A DNA stretch of 64,000 bases from Zoroaster sp. YZ-2022. Lineage: Eukaryota > Echinodermata > Asteroidea > Forcipulatida > Zoroasteridae. The notes under the pieces are model-generated. The model saw only the letters and a list, made by a program, of their open reading frames with translations, was not told the DNA's origin and made no database searches. This document shows positions 33,691-46,591 of this stretch, one piece after another (within the stretch, counting starts at the first letter, position 1; the number at the start of each line of letters is the position of its first letter). The stretch covers positions 11,085,087 to 11,149,086 of the forward strand of contig CM055819.1 in assembly GCA_029582265.1 (NCBI GenBank). Reading direction: 5' to 3'. Position numbers and translations under genes: made by a program.

Positions 33691-36600
33691 AGTTTTAAAC
33701 TTGATTGGCATTTTGCCAGATATATAAGAGTCTTTTACTGTGAGCGGTTGTTTGGTAATTTTCCGTACGTAATATTCTAAATAAAATATTGATCCGACTT
33801 CTTTACTATGGAGGTAAAGTAACATTCCATGATATGTACATGCAAAATGCATGTGTGACGTGAACACAAGCCGGCATACCTCTGCATTGACGGCCTTGAA
33901 AAGACGTGTTTTAAAACCATCTTTCATATTTCGAAAGTAGTTTTAGACTCGATTTGCATTTAGTAAGATATATAAAGAGAATTTGGTGATTTTTTGTAAA
34001 TTTCCCGTGGAATTAACAAATAAAATACAGATCCGGCTTTTACTATGGAGAGTAAATGAGTCCATGATATGTACGTGTAAAGATGCGTGCGAAGACCTAG
34101 ACACACAGGCCAGCATTCTCTGCATTGACAGGGCCTTGAAAAGACGTGTTTTAAACCATCTTCTATATCTGTAATACAGTGTTAAACTCGATTTGCATTT
34201 AGTAAAATATATAAAAGAGTCTTTTGTGATTTTTGGTAATTTTCCGTGCAGAATTAACAAAATAAAATACAGATCCGGCTTTTACTATGGAGAGTAAATG
34301 ACTTCATGATATGTACGTGTACGATGCGACCCTAGACACACAGGCCTGCATACTCTGCTTTGACGGACCTTGAAACAGACGTGTTTTAAACCATGTTCTA
34401 TATCTGGAATACAGTTTTAAACATGATTTGCATTTGTGAGATATATAAAGTCTGTTGTGATTTTTTTGGTAATTTTCCCGTGCGTAATATTCAAAAATAA
34501 AATATTGATCCGGCTTTACTACTGGAGAGTAATGTACATGTAAATTGCAAGTGTGACCTAGACACACAAGCCGGCATACCTATGCATTGACGGGCCTTGA
34601 AAAAGACGTGTTTTAAACCATCTTTCATATTTCGAAAGTAGTTTTAGACTCGATTTACATTTAGTAAGATATATAAAGAGTCTTTTGTGATTTGTTGGTA
34701 ATTTTTCCGTGCGGAATTAACAACATAACATGAAGATCCGGCTTTTACTATTGAGAGTAAAAATAATAACTACATGATATGTACATGTAAAATGCACCTG
34801 CGACTCACAAACACAGGCCAGCATATTGACGGGCCTTGAAAAAGACGTGTTTTAAACCATCTTCTATATCTGGAATGCAGTTTTAAACTTGATTTGCATT
34901 TAGCCAGATATATAAAGAGTCTTTTGTGATTTGTTGGTAATTTTCCCGTGCGGAATTAACAAAATAAAATATTGATCCGGCTTTTACTATGGAGAGTAAT
35001 GTACATGTAAATTGCAAGTGTGACCTAGACACACAAGCCGGCATACCTCTGCATTGACGGGCCTTGAAAAAGACGTGTTTTAAACCATCTTCTATATCTG
35101 TAATACAGTTTTAAACTCGATTTGCATTTAGTAAAATATATAAAGAGTCTTTTGTGATTTTTGGGTAATTTTCCCGTGCAGAATTAACAAAATAAAATAC
35201 AGATCCGGCTTTTACTATGGAGAGTAAATGACTTCATGATATGTACGTGTACGATGCGCGTGCGACCTAGACACACAGGCCTGCATACTCTGCTTTGACG
35301 GACCTTGAAACAGACGTGTTTTAAACCATGTTCTATATCTGGAATACAGTTTTAAACATGATTTGCATTTAGCGAGATATATAAAGAGTCTGTTGTGATT
35401 TTTTGGTAATTTTCCCGTGCGTAATATTCAAAATAAAATATTGATCCGGCTTTTACTATGCAGAGTAATGTACATGTAAATTGCAAGTGTGACCTAGACA
35501 CACAAGCCGGCATACCTATGCATTGACGGGCCTTGAAAAAGACGTGTTTTAAACCATCTTTCATATTTCGAAAGTAGTTTTAGACTCGATTTCCATTTAG
35601 TAAGATATATAAAGAGTCTTTTTGTGATTTGTTGGTAATTTTCCCGTGCGGAATTAACAAAATAAAATACAGATCCGGCTTTTACTATGGAGAGTAAATG
35701 ACTCCATGATATGTACGTGTAAGATGCGCGTAAGACCTAGACACACAGGCCGGCATCCTCTGCATTGACGGGCCTTGAAAAGACGTGTTTAAAACAATCT
35801 GTCATATCTGCAATACAGTTTTTAAACATGATTTGCATTTAGCGAGATATATAAAGAGTCTGTTGTGATTTTTTGGTAATGTTCCCGTGCGTAATATTCA
35901 AAATAAAATATTGATCCGGCTTTTTACTATGGAGAGTAATGTACATGTAAATTGCGAGTGTGACCTAGACACACGTCGGCATACCTCTGCATTGACGGGC
36001 CTTGAAAAAGACGTGTTTTAAACCATCTTTCATATTTCGAAAGTAGTTTTAGACCGATTTCCATTTAGTAAGATATATAAAGAGTCTTTTGTGATTTGTT
36101 AATTTTCCGTGCGGAATTAACAAAATAAAATACAGATCCGGCTTTTACTATGGAGAGTAAATGACTCCATGATATGTACGTGTACGATGCGCGTGCGACC
36201 CTAGACACACAGGCCTGCATACTCTGCATTGACGGGCCTTGGAAAAGACGTGTTTTAAACAATCTTTCATATCTGCAATACAGTTTTATACATGATTTGC
36301 ATTTACCGAGATATATAAAGAGTCTGTTGTGATTTTTTGGTAATTTTCCCGTGCGTAATATTCAAAATAAAATATTGATCCGGCTTTTACTATGGAGAGT
36401 AATGTACATGTAAATTGCAAGTGTGACCTAGACACACAAGCCGGCATACCTATGCATTGACAGGGCCTTGAAAAGACGTATTTTAAACAATCTTTCATAT
36501 CTGAATACAGTTTTAAACATGATTTGCATTTAGCGAGATATATAAAGAGTCTTTTGTAGATTTTTTATAATTTTCCAGTGAGGAATTTTATTTATTTTCA
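33691..36600 (+). repeat. Satellite array with alternating 228/240-bp monomers
   Basis: The word GACGTGTTTTA recurs at 33903, 34143, 34378, 34605, 34844, 35072, 35313, 35541, 35782, 36010, 36247 and 36476, giving spacings that alternate near 240 and 228. Two monomer types differ: A has GTAATATTCAAAATAAAATA and AATGTACATGTAAATTGC; B has GAATTAACAAAATAAAATAC and AATGACTCCATGATATG. A and B alternate, so a dimeric higher-order repeat of about 469 bp makes up most of the array. Each monomer has GATATATAAAGAG, a TATA-like word. The minus-strand ORFs are repeat-driven. Confidence 0.92.
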
Positions 36601-39321
36601 TTTCCTCACATATATGAAGGTTCTTTTGTGATTATTAGGTATTGTTTTCAGCATGTAACGGAGAAATGGAATCTAATTCCGGGTCATACACACTTGTTTA
36701 TTAAAACTTCCCTTCGGACCTCCGAAATTGTTTCCAGTTTAACTACATGTAACTAACTAACTAACAAACTAAATTAATAAGTGGTTGAACTTAGATTAAT
36801 AAAAAGTAAGAAAAATAATCACCTAAATTTTATCTTAAAAATGTACCAGTCAGTTTCCTTGTGGATTACTACATGATAAAATGTGAGATGCATGCACTTT
36901 CATGGCCACCGTAGTTTTATTCAAGCTCAGGTGGAGGGCGTTAATTTGACATTATAACGTCTATTGGGAAGTTACACTGTACATTGAGTGTCGATTATTT
37001 GGGTTTTGTATCGCACATTTTCATCCATTTTAACCCGACCCCCAGGGCGAAAGAGTCAACCCAACCCCCCCAAATTGCCTAATTTAGTATTCATGTGCAC
37101 ATCAATTGCATTGTGTGAGTAATAATTTTAAGTCCTATCTCGCATGTGTAATGCTACTTCCGACTAGATCCGACTAGATCCGACCTGTCCGACTTTTACC
37201 AACACCCCTGTGAGCTCAGGCCACAGCAACAAATTAACACGGGGCCTAATTATTCTAAAAATAGGAGACTGTGAATGGAATGTAGGGATAAGTCTAAATC
37301 CCAAGTTGATGTTGATCAACTGCATCAGAATAACTGGTGGTTCGTAGCATGACTTAGAAAATGGATTTTTTTTTTCAGGTTTATTAGGAGCCTATGTCGA
37401 AACTTACCCAAAGGTGCATACACAGGATACAGTGCACGTTCGTTCGTTTATTTACATGTTGTTAGCCTGGTTCCCTGTCAAGGATAAACAGGCTCCAACC
37501 ACGACTCAAAGGATTTCATTGGATACGTTAGAAAGGTACACACCGCCCTAAAAGTGCAAAAATGGGATTGATAGAATGATAGATAATCCTTTTTGGAAGG
37601 TTTTCTTCAAAAACTAAATCTGGGTATCATGTAATTACCGAGAAATGTCCAAAAACAACAATAATGTCAAAGGTCACGTATACGCATTTCCAGTAGTCTA
37701 CGACCGTGAAACCTGTACGGCAATATTGCAGATTGTATTTAGACTGGTACCTCTGCATTGCACACCATCGTGATTGTAACAAGAGGAACAAGGTTCCAGT
37801 CTTTACATTTTTTTTGTATCCGTTGTAAACACACGAACGATCACAGAATTCCTGGATTCGATTGCAACCAGATGCACGTCGACGTCCAAGATCATCCAAA
37901 AAGTGAGGAAAATGCTTAATATTAGGCTTAATAGACCTTGGATCAACCATGGAGAAAAGCATAGACTGAACAAACCGGTGCTTAGCAGCATCTATCTGGA
38001 CATGCTGGATTCTGGGTGAGCTATCTCAATCATTCATGATCAATATCATGATATAGTTTACATTGCCATCGGTAGACAGAACATGTGTAACATGATGAAC
38101 ACAATCATGACAATGTCCCTGGCAATTATGTGAAATTGCCCAAACCCCGATTACATACTCTACATATTTGACAAGAAAAATTGTGAAAGGAAGCTTCAAT
38201 TTTGCTTTAGATTCACATATTCTCAAAATATTATCAAACATTTTATTTGGTTGGGACACATACTATAGGCGGCTTAGGGCTAATGACCAAATTATTTTGT
38301 CTGAAATGCTTTTAAGTTTTAGGGGCCTAGTTTTATCTTAGAGAAAGAAAAGAAAAAAAATACATTATAAATACAAAGAATTTCCCAGATATAACTTTGT
38401 GAAACACGAGGGGAGCACTTTATTTTTAATAAATTTTCACAGGTTGGTTTTACGCTATTTTTCATGAGATCTAATGTTAACGGTTACAGGGTTGAAGTCA
38501 ATGTTCATTATCAAATACCAATGATGAACATTTTATTTAGTTTTAATGGTTGTTTATTACAACAAAATTAAGGTTTAGTATAATATGTAATTTTTTTGCT
38601 ATAGCAGTACTGGCATTTCAGTCCAAGAGAAGGGGTCTAACCACCTTTCCAATCCATATCAGTTAAAAATGTTTTAATTTATTTCACAGTGATTGTTGAT
38701 AATTTTGAATTTATTTAAATCTAAGCCCTTACTCCTCTGTTCACTCTTAAATCTTTTTCAGAAAGAGGACAAACATTTTGCTACTTCAGCTACGCAGAGA
38801 ATTGATGCTGGTGTGATTCTCGATTCGGTCAATGGAATTGGTAATTTGGAATCAAACATATGCTTGTTTGACCCTCCCTCCCCAGTTCTTGGATTCTATA
38901 GTGCTGCAATAATACTCCAAAGAATTTTAGAAACAAATGTGACGGTTCATAACCAGTGCCACTACATCCCATCACCAAGAAACCTGGGGAGGGGCAGACA
39001 TTTTATTCCAAAATTATCGATTCCAATGACAGCCCCTGAATGTCACCCATTCTGAACTGTCACTAAATCGCATATACAGAGCGACATTTATTATGCAGAT
39101 TGATTATGTTTTCTTGTCAATAAATGATCATTGTTGGGCTCATTTACACTGAAGTCATTTCACTAGTTATATGTGTAAGACCATGTACACTCATTGTTAG
39201 ATTGTTTACAATAGGTTAAACAGGTCAGTAAAGTGGTTTCAATTGGGAGGAGTGGAACCACAAAAGTCAAGTCATGAAACCAAATGGACAGTTAAAATAA
39301 AAATGTATTTCATTGTTTTAT
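36601..39321. other. Unannotated, no confident gene
   Basis: Minus-strand ORFs at 37627-37962 and 38026-38259 and a plus ORF at 38693-39055 have no recognisable domains. The last follows a fair acceptor (TCTTTTTCAG at 38761) and could be an exon, but codon use is not convincing. TCCGACTAGA is tandem near 37158. Confidence 0.4.
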
Positions 39322-40590
39322 TAGCAATTTACAAGCACCCATACAACTCGTGATTGTTTCAATGTCTAAAATTCTATGTACAAAATGGCATCTGATCTTG
39401 TAATTCTATAGTATGGATGCAGCTACAGACATTTTGCCAAATATGTGTACAACCTTGAAATTGTAAAAAGCAATGTAGAATTTGTTTTCAAATTTTATTA
39501 ATGATTTTTAATTATTTGCAGTATAGGTGAAAACAAAAGAAAATTTATAAACATGTCACAATAAGGAGATGCTTGATTACAGTGTTACTATCATTTTCAA
39601 TTTATCATTATATTTTTGTCCATTATAAACTTGAGTTAAAAGTGAAGTATATTATAAATAAAGATCACTCTCGGTATATAAACATGCAGTCCATCCATTC
39701 AATTTATGTTTGTACAAGACTTAATACCAAGACATAAATACCAATGTTGGCTTCATTTAAATCTAGAATTTAAAGGTTTTCATAAACAAAATGAAAAGGG
39801 CAAGCAACTATCAGATTTGATCAAGTGGATGTATTTACATTTAATTTTGTTTGAATTGTCAATTGGCTAATTAGAACTTGTGGCCTTACTTTTGGGTATT
39901 ATTTACTTTTTGACAACTCTTCTGCCGAGGGCAGGGGAAAGAAGGAAAAACTTTATCATAAAAACTTTCTAATGAAAGGCTAATTAGCTGACATCCATAC
40001 AAGCTTGGACATGTTGAAGACTGCAGACATTAGCTATTTGACATACGCTGTATTGTTTCTTCTCCACCCAATTACTATACTCCTGTGCTTTGAGTAGACT
40101 CTGTGGTACCTGATACATGAACATGGATGAAATGCACAATTATTAGCCAACTTTCTATTATGTTCCATGTAGGGAAAAATTATTTACAACATGGAAATAT
40201 CAGGAGTGTAAAGACTCTTCTCTCACAGGGTAACTTTTTCTTGGTAAAGTTGGAAAACAAAGAATGGGGAAAATGTTTATATGCTTCCTCCATGCTTCAG
40301 TGTTCTTCAGTAACCCTTGCTCCCCACCCCCCCCCACCCACCAATCAATATAACCCCCACTTCCTGCCCTTTGAATATGCAGCCAAGTTTAATCCAAATC
40401 CTATACATGTAGTCCCCTTCTACCCTAAATCAACTTTTGTGACTTTATGCCCATAATAAAGTTGAATAAGTTTATCTGGCTACCTTCAACCCCCGCAAAC
40501 TATTTTCACAGTGTTTGTACATGTTGATTTATCATCATCATGGTTTTTGAAAAGCATGTGTTGGGCTAGTGTCAATATCATTATGCATAT
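39322..40590 (+). repeat. Inverted duplication, arm 1
   Basis: Aligns in reverse complement with 56262-57126 at roughly 80-90% by eye, with deletions in the other copy. Shared blocks include AGCAATTTACAAGCACCCAT at one end and TTTTTGAAAAG(C/T)ATGTGTTG at the other. No ORF or clear termini. It could be a transposon family or a segmental duplication. Confidence 0.7.
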
Positions 40591-40614
40591 TTATCTAAGA
40601 ATACATGTTTGTAT

Positions 40615-40851
40615 ACAGTAGGAGTAAGATTTGTGGTAGCACCATGTAACTATCTCTACAGTTTAATAGAAGTGTTGGTTCTTAGAAGAACTGGTGGTGG
40701 AATAACTTTTCCATCGGGTATACTCTGGATCATCTTCATCCCTGAAGACAATCAGAGTATACTGATTGAAACGTAAAGCAATGTCACTGCCAGTTCTCAG
40801 AACCAATGCTATTTACTACTCTTGAAAGATAATTAATCTTACTCCTACTGT
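40615..40851. mobile_element. 237-bp hairpin MITE
   Basis: Perfect 17-bp ends ACAGTAGGAGTAAGATT (40615-40631) and the inverse (40835-40851). Further inverted matches inside (GGTTCTTAGA...AACTGG; GTATACTCTG/CAGAGTATAC) make it foldable over most of its length. A CTGAAGA...GAAA stretch in the middle resembles, but does not fit, a hammerhead core. Confidence 0.7.
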
Positions 40852-41122
40852 TCTTCAACCATATAAAGCTTCAAAATCTCAATATTTTCAAAGTAGTACA
40901 AAATACTAATATAGTAATTTTGGGTGTGTGGGGGGGGGGGGGGGTTGAGGGCTGTCAGTTGCATTTGTCTTGAAACATTTTCATGTTATACCTGCAGTTG
41001 TTGGCAGAGAGTGTCTTAAAAGTAGGACATGTCGCCTGTACTTAATTGAAACTTTGATTGGATGGCACCTGTAGAACAAACCTGAAGTTGATATAGTAGG
41101 TAATCTTTCTTGAGAAAAACTC
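40852..41122. other. Unannotated 3' flank
   Basis: G-run at about 40929-40944. It lies downstream (minus strand) of the proposed gene at 41123-43392. Confidence 0.4.
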
Positions 41123-41248
41123 TTATTCAGTGGAATGTCTACAGTAACTTAGGTGTGGTAGGCTTCCGCTTGCTGACACCCATTCACATACGTAGGTGAC
41201 ATGATGAACTGAGCATTCTGCCTCTGTCTCCATCTCACTCCATCTCAC
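41123..41248 (-). CDS. Unknown gene, putative last exon
   Basis: Acceptor CCATAG then VRWSEMETEAECSVHHVTYV and CEWVSASGSLPHLSYCRHST, stop at 41125-41123. It is phase 0, matching the donor of the previous exon. The composition is not distinctive and this is the weakest of the four exons. Confidence 0.35.
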   Translation of the reverse strand: MRWSEMETEAECSVHHVTYVCEWVSASGSLPHLSYCRHSTE

Positions 41249-41720
41249 CTATGGACCAAACATGAACGAACATTATGTATACAATCTTACAAAAGAAAGA
41301 TTACTGATAGTACTCCAGCACAAAAACATAACACAATAGCCAGCCATGAATAACACATGTAAAGCTACTTTGGCTAATTATTAGTGCTACAGTACACTTA
41401 CCATTCACACACACACTGCAAAATGACAAACTCTCAGCAGGATAATTACTTTTTTCTTCCTTTATATTGCAATAAGAGTTACTGAATACACAAAAGTGTA
41501 TTTTCTTAATATTGCTTAGAAACTGATTATAAGGCTACATGAAATCAGCATGTGCAAGTTCGGACCAGAGAAAACTAAATTTTGATATAAACATTATATA
41601 TATTTTTTTAAAGTGAGACAAGTGTACATGTAGGGGTGTTTACAGTAATATCTGTACAATTTAAATAACTTTGTGAAATGTGATGTGTTGACAGCCAAAT
41701 AGTATTTCACTTACTCATAC

Positions 41721-41836
41721 AGGCTCATGTGATGTTGTGTCCATATGTTGCTGTGACTCCACTTGTTGATCTTGTGCAACTGACTTTGATGTTGATTGAT
41801 GGAGCTCATGTATACCTGGGAGTTCACCAAGAGATG
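41721..41836 (-). CDS. Unknown gene, exon 3
   Basis: After acceptor CCCTAG it reads (A)SLGELPGIHELHQSTSKSV and AQDQQVESQQHMDTTSHEP to the donor GTATGA. The Gln/Ser-rich composition resembles a disordered region of a nuclear protein. The phase fits both neighbours (phase 1 in, phase 0 out). Confidence 0.5.
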
Positions 41837-42220
41837 CTAGGGCACTGTAGGAATTAAAAAAACATGTTCACATGAATGTTTGGATATGATGTTAAAGGAA
41901 GGTACATCACTGGTTATTACTTGATTGCACAATTACTGAATTATTTATTACCTACAGCTAACTGGATGTGACGGTTAAACAATTATTCAACTTATTGTGT
42001 TCTTATTTTAAAGAAAACTGAAAACAAAATATACACATTTACTAATGTTTTCCTAAAGAATTATGAAGGGTTTTCACATCTTTTCTCATGACTTAGACTC
42101 CCATTGAGCTCAAACTTTAACATATTCATTATTAAACGATCTTCATTCAAAGTAAGTAACATTACGATAACAGCTGTTATGTTGTTGTACTTTCCCTTTT
42201 AAGAGGACAACGGTAACGAT

Positions 42221-42380
42221 CAACAGGGCATGGAATCGAGTGCTAGTTTTAGATTACCTCGTGACTGAAAATAATACCCACATGATAAGGTCATATTATC
42301 AATGCTGCTGAATAAATGAGCCAGTAAGTTTCAGTCACTGTGTTCATCTTAAACTTGGACACCGATTCCATGCCCTGTTG
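42221..42380 (+). mobile_element. 160-bp MITE (family of 12.33 kb)
   Basis: Inverted ends CAACAGGGCATGGAATCG and CGATTCCATGCCCTGTTG. It lies in the intron between exons 2 and 3 of the unknown gene. The interior is partly self-complementary (GTGACTGAAAATAAT...; TTTCAGTCAC). Confidence 0.8.
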
Positions 42381-42601
42381 AAAGTCTGTTTGGTCGTGAT
42401 GTTGTCCCTTTAATATGGACAATTTAACATTAAACATGCACAAGGAGGGGGGACCTGAACCTGAACTTCATTTTTTCTAAATGAGAAATTGTTTCTAGTA
42501 ATCTGATTTTGTTTTATAGAAAACAAATATTTACATAAACTAAGTTTTCTATAAAACAAACAAAAATAATAAATGGGATAAAAAATATGATTTTACTCTA
42601 C

Positions 42602-42702
42602 CTTGGCAATGCTTTGTAGATGTGAATAGTGGAAATGGAATCAAGCTGAACTCACATGGTGTTGATGCAAGTAAAAATACTGGCAGTGATGTTTTCTCAT
42701 AC
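42602..42702 (-). CDS. Unknown gene, exon 2
   Basis: Acceptor TTTTATAG, then YEKTSLPVFLLASTPCEFSL and IPFPLFTSTKHCQ, donor GTAGAG. 101 bases; the first base completes an Arg codon with the AG of exon 1, and the last starts an Ala codon with exon 3. Three consecutive in-phase junctions support a real spliced gene. Family not recognised. Confidence 0.55.
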
Positions 42703-43099
42703 CTATAAAACAAAACATAACAGCTAATGAAATAATGGTGGATATGATGGACATGGTGCATATTAAAATTCGTACAGACTGCACTGTGACTGGAAATAAT
42801 GGTACCTGATGCTATTTCCTCCAGACCATGTTTGAATTCTCACCATCTTCCCATAAAATACATTGATGGTGGAAATTACAACTACTTCACTGGAAATTGT
42901 TCTGCTTTCTAAACTATATCTCATAATTATCATGTCTGTATTGTAAACATCATCACAATATCATTGGGCCTTGGCTATAGGAACTATCAAAATAATGTAA
43001 TGGCTAACAGAAATTCATCATAAGAGTTCAGCATACAGCCACACAAAAGCCCTACAAGTATTATATTATCAAACAATATTTCTCTTTTATTACTCTTAC

Positions 43100-43392
43100 C
43101 TGTCCAACAATCCTACAAATGCGACATTATTCATGATATCATCATGGTCACCATCACGTTCAACAATCAAATCCCTGAGTGTTTGCCATCATTTGAGGTT
43201 GGCTGGCCCGTCAATGGTCGCCAGGCATACGTCGTTTTATTGCCGTAGACGGTGAGCCTTTGCCCAGCCCGCTCGGTCTAAATTCTGGCGTTGATTTTGA
43301 CGGATGGCCTTCCAAACTGAACAGTTTTGTCACTTTTTATTGGCGTTGATATGATGAAGGGGCTGTGACGATGTTCCGAATGAATGCGTCAT
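43100..43392 (-). pseudogene. Unknown gene, first exon with stop and frameshift
   Basis: From an ATG at 43392 (MTHSFGTSSQPLHHINANKK, then stop) the sequence continues in a shifted frame as KVTKLFSLEGHPSKSTPEFR and PSGLGKGSPSTAIKRRMPGD. A second shift gives TIDGPANLK, a stop (TGA) and WQTLRDLIVERDGDHDDIMN and NVAFVGLLD(R), up to a good donor GTAAGA at 43099. The last part reads like genuine protein and splices in phase to exon 2. Either the gene is decaying or the assembly has indel and base errors here. Ser/Pro/Lys-rich N-terminus, possibly nuclear. Confidence 0.45.
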
Positions 43393-44429
43393 TGTTGTTT
43401 CCAAACTAAACTCGCTGGCAGTATCATAATTCAAAATACCCGACACGAAAAGCACCACAGTGGTCGATACCCTGCTTTACGCTCCACGCGAAAAGTGTTG
43501 ATATATTTATGGCTCAACCAGCAGGCTCACGCCTCGGCGCTGGCCGCGCTGGCGCTCCATGGCTGTACTGGTACAGTCTTGTCTGGTTCCCGGTGTCTCG
43601 GGAAAGTGCCACGACTTTCGTCTTTTTGTCGATTTTGAGAATTTTCACCCATTGTTTCAAAATCATTTCACTTTTGTCAAGTATCAATGAATTATAAAAA
43701 ATAATTATTCTTGAATTTGGTTCAGTAATAAACATTTTAAACGTCTGAAAGTGCGACTATTAATTTTGTCCTCGTGAGTTTTCTGGACAAATTTTGGTCG
43801 AAGAAAGTCACATGACATTGGTTTTTGTACAATAACAGAAAAACGACACATCTTTCAGGAGTACTTGTGTGGACAATTATATTCTACTTTTGAAAGATCT
43901 TTCCAACCATGTATGTAAAACAATGAAATATTGAGGGGCGTTTTTTATCGCCCAATTTCGCGCGACAAAGGCGGTGTGTACCTTTAACGCATTGCGCTGA
44001 AGATCTGACGTCACGCTTCCAGGCTTGCTTCTTGCAACCAAGATCAAAGTTGAGCATCCATCGGGAAAATATGGCGTGACGTCAGATCTTCAGGCTAACA
44101 TGTGTAGTACGCTCTTTATTTAATACCACTTGAGGGCGCACAGCAGTGCTAGCTTTTATATCAGAGATTTTATTCTGCTGATGCTGATCGTACACATTAT
44201 ACATGTACATGCACAACGCCCTGTTGGGCTATCTCGGTACAGTGGTCAAATGTGGCAGACCAAGTCCTAAATTTTAAATTGGGCGCGGTGCACTAACTCC
44301 TTAACATTGATACTATCTAAAGCAGATTTAAATACTCTCAGGAAAGTAGATTCCATTCTGGTATTGATCTCGAGTCGGATAGAGTGGAAACTTCATGCAA
44401 TCACCTTTATTAAAAGTAGGTGTTCTATA
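43393..44429. other. Unannotated, CRE-containing inverted repeat
   Basis: Holds a perfect 20-bp inverted repeat at 43997-44016 and 44074-44093 (CTGAAGATCTGACGTCACGC), each arm with TGACGTCA, arms 57 bp apart. No gene confirmed. Confidence 0.6.
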
Positions 44430-45330
44430 ATTATGAGTGCTGTCCATACGACGTGATTGATAAGAAACTAAAATTCTCAATGTTGCTTGGTATCAAGCCA
44501 TGATGAGTTTCTTTATGGATTGTTATGAGTCTGGCTTTTGTACGGCGATCTTCTAGAGTAGCCAATAAAGCTTTCAACTCAGGCACTGCTGTAATCTCTT
44601 GTGACAAAGCGAGCCGCTCGTGTAATTCTTTCAATGATGTTTTTATGAGTGTCATGGTATATATGGATCCCAAATATTGTTGCAATATTAATTCTAGTCT
44701 TTGGCGAACCAAATCTTTATAAGCAATGACTTTTACATCTGAAAGGCAGCTATAGATGTTTCTTCTGAGCAAACCCAACATTCGATTGGCTTTGTTACTG
44801 ATGTTTTTGATATGAGTATATCCCAGCTCAGGTCTTTAGAGATCTCTACACCAAGATAAGGATAGCTGTTCACTTCTTGAAGGGGTATATCATCCATCTT
44901 GTAAGTAGTAGTAATTGGCTTTGGGTGACCCTCATCGAATAACATTTGGATTTGTTAAAACTCATCTGCCATTTCTTTTCCCAATCTGTCACTGTATTTA
45001 CATCAGCCTGAGTTTGGTAGAGTCTGCGGTGCCTTCACTTCCCTGTAGGCCTATAATTTTATGATACACAGTTATCCGCGAAGAGACGAACCTTCGACGA
45101 GATCGGGAGGTCGTTTATAAACAACAACGACCCAGGATAGTTCCCTGTGGAACTCTGTATGTAACTTTAGCGTCCGTTGAAGTTCCACCTTCTAGGACCA
45201 CTCTTTGATGTCGTTTAGTTAAAAAAGACTCAACAAGATTTGGTTCCTAATGCCAACACTGTGAAGCTAACTGAGTAGAAGGCGTTTGTGCGGCACGGTA
45301 TCGAGGGCCTTACTAAAGTCCATGACTCCA
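44430..45330 (-). pseudogene. CR1/Jockey-type LINE RT fragment
   Basis: Minus strand, 5' to 3': MDFSKALDTVPHKRLL (RT motif with the first catalytic D), NDLPISSKVRLFADNCVS (the FADD box, second D changed to N), YPYLGVEISKDLSWD, LGLLRRNIYSCLSDVKVIAY and RRTKARLITIHKETHHGLIP. This is the order of a CR1/Jockey-like reverse transcriptase thumb and C-terminus. Frameshifts and stops separate the parts, and both ends are truncated. Confidence 0.85.
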
Positions 45331-46591
45331 GTCGCAGATGTTATCGAAAAGACTATTTTTAAATACAAAAGTTAATATTGATTTGAAAAATTATGAATTC
45401 ATTGCCACCTCATTCAAAACTCGCCAGGGACAGACCAGAGGCCAGATCCATTTTGCCCATATTTTATTTTATTTTATTTTTATTTTTTATTTTTTTACTT
45501 TGCTGTCATTACCAGTGAGGCTATAATGACATGGCAATTCTAACCATTCAGCCTTCACAAAAGTCTCTGATCCGATCAATCCACCCCTGGTATGGGCAGT
45601 TTGTAATGGAGGCTGATAATAGCGCCCTGAGTATTAACAACCAGTGGTGTTCAATATAATCACCATGGCATAACAATGTTGACACCATCGGTGTTATTTT
45701 AACACCTCAGTTGTTGTAGGGAAAGAAACATGTGGGCAAACGTCCAATGAAGGACCTTAATGTACCATTATACCGGACAGATAAGTTTAATATTGTACAC
45801 GGTGTGTCGCGGTGATATACGGAAGGAACCTTTGCATGCCTCTCTCCTGCAGGGCTCCGACGCACAGGGTGGGACCAAAGTGCGCCAAAACTAAATTGTC
45901 CATTATTTTGATGGCATATTACACCCAGATGTGTCTTCGGACCCGCAGATGTCACTGGAAGCGTTTTTAAACATGTATGACGTCATCAAACTACTGATTT
46001 CTGATTGGACCGCTGATAATTCACGTTTTAATAGCATCGATTGCCTTTTTGCTCGTTTTAAATTACGCTAATCGAGTTTTAAGGATAAAATTATCGTTAA
46101 ATAAGTTTGTAATTTAAACCTATTATTCACTATCGGTAATGATTGTAAAAAAATGTTTCTAAAAGTATCCTTACTTTCTTTGAATCAACATATCCATTAA
46201 ACAACCAACCAGTTTCAGTTTATTATGTGTCATTATCTGAGAAAAATAATGAAAATGCATTCAGATGTTTCGCATATGCATTCATACGTTGATTTTTTTT
46301 GTTTCCGGAGGGACAGCAATATATTTTGGACATTATTTCTCTATTTTACTAATTTGATAGCACATGAGACAAACATATTTCACCCTTGTTTGATACCATC
46401 ATCAATTTAACACCAATAAGTTTCATGTAAAAATGTGATCATTTTTGTTTTGCGAATTTACCAATAGTGTAGGGGCTTACTAACTGAATATTACTTTTGT
46501 TATAGATAGCCTACGTCTTGATTTCCACTATCAAACCACTTATAACAATTTTAACTTCACAATCATTTCTCATGGCAATTATTTCGCAAGA
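45331..46591. other. Unannotated
   Basis: No gene recognised. T/A-rich run at about 45460-45500. Confidence 0.4.

Noticed and set aside
33610..36498. Minus-strand ORFs in the satellite
   Set aside because: They recur with the monomer, break at random and lack conserved protein features.
40730..40780. Hammerhead ribozyme in the 40.6-kb MITE
   Set aside because: CTGAAGA is followed by a 7-bp stem, but using that stem fully consumes the G of the required GAAA. The core does not fit.
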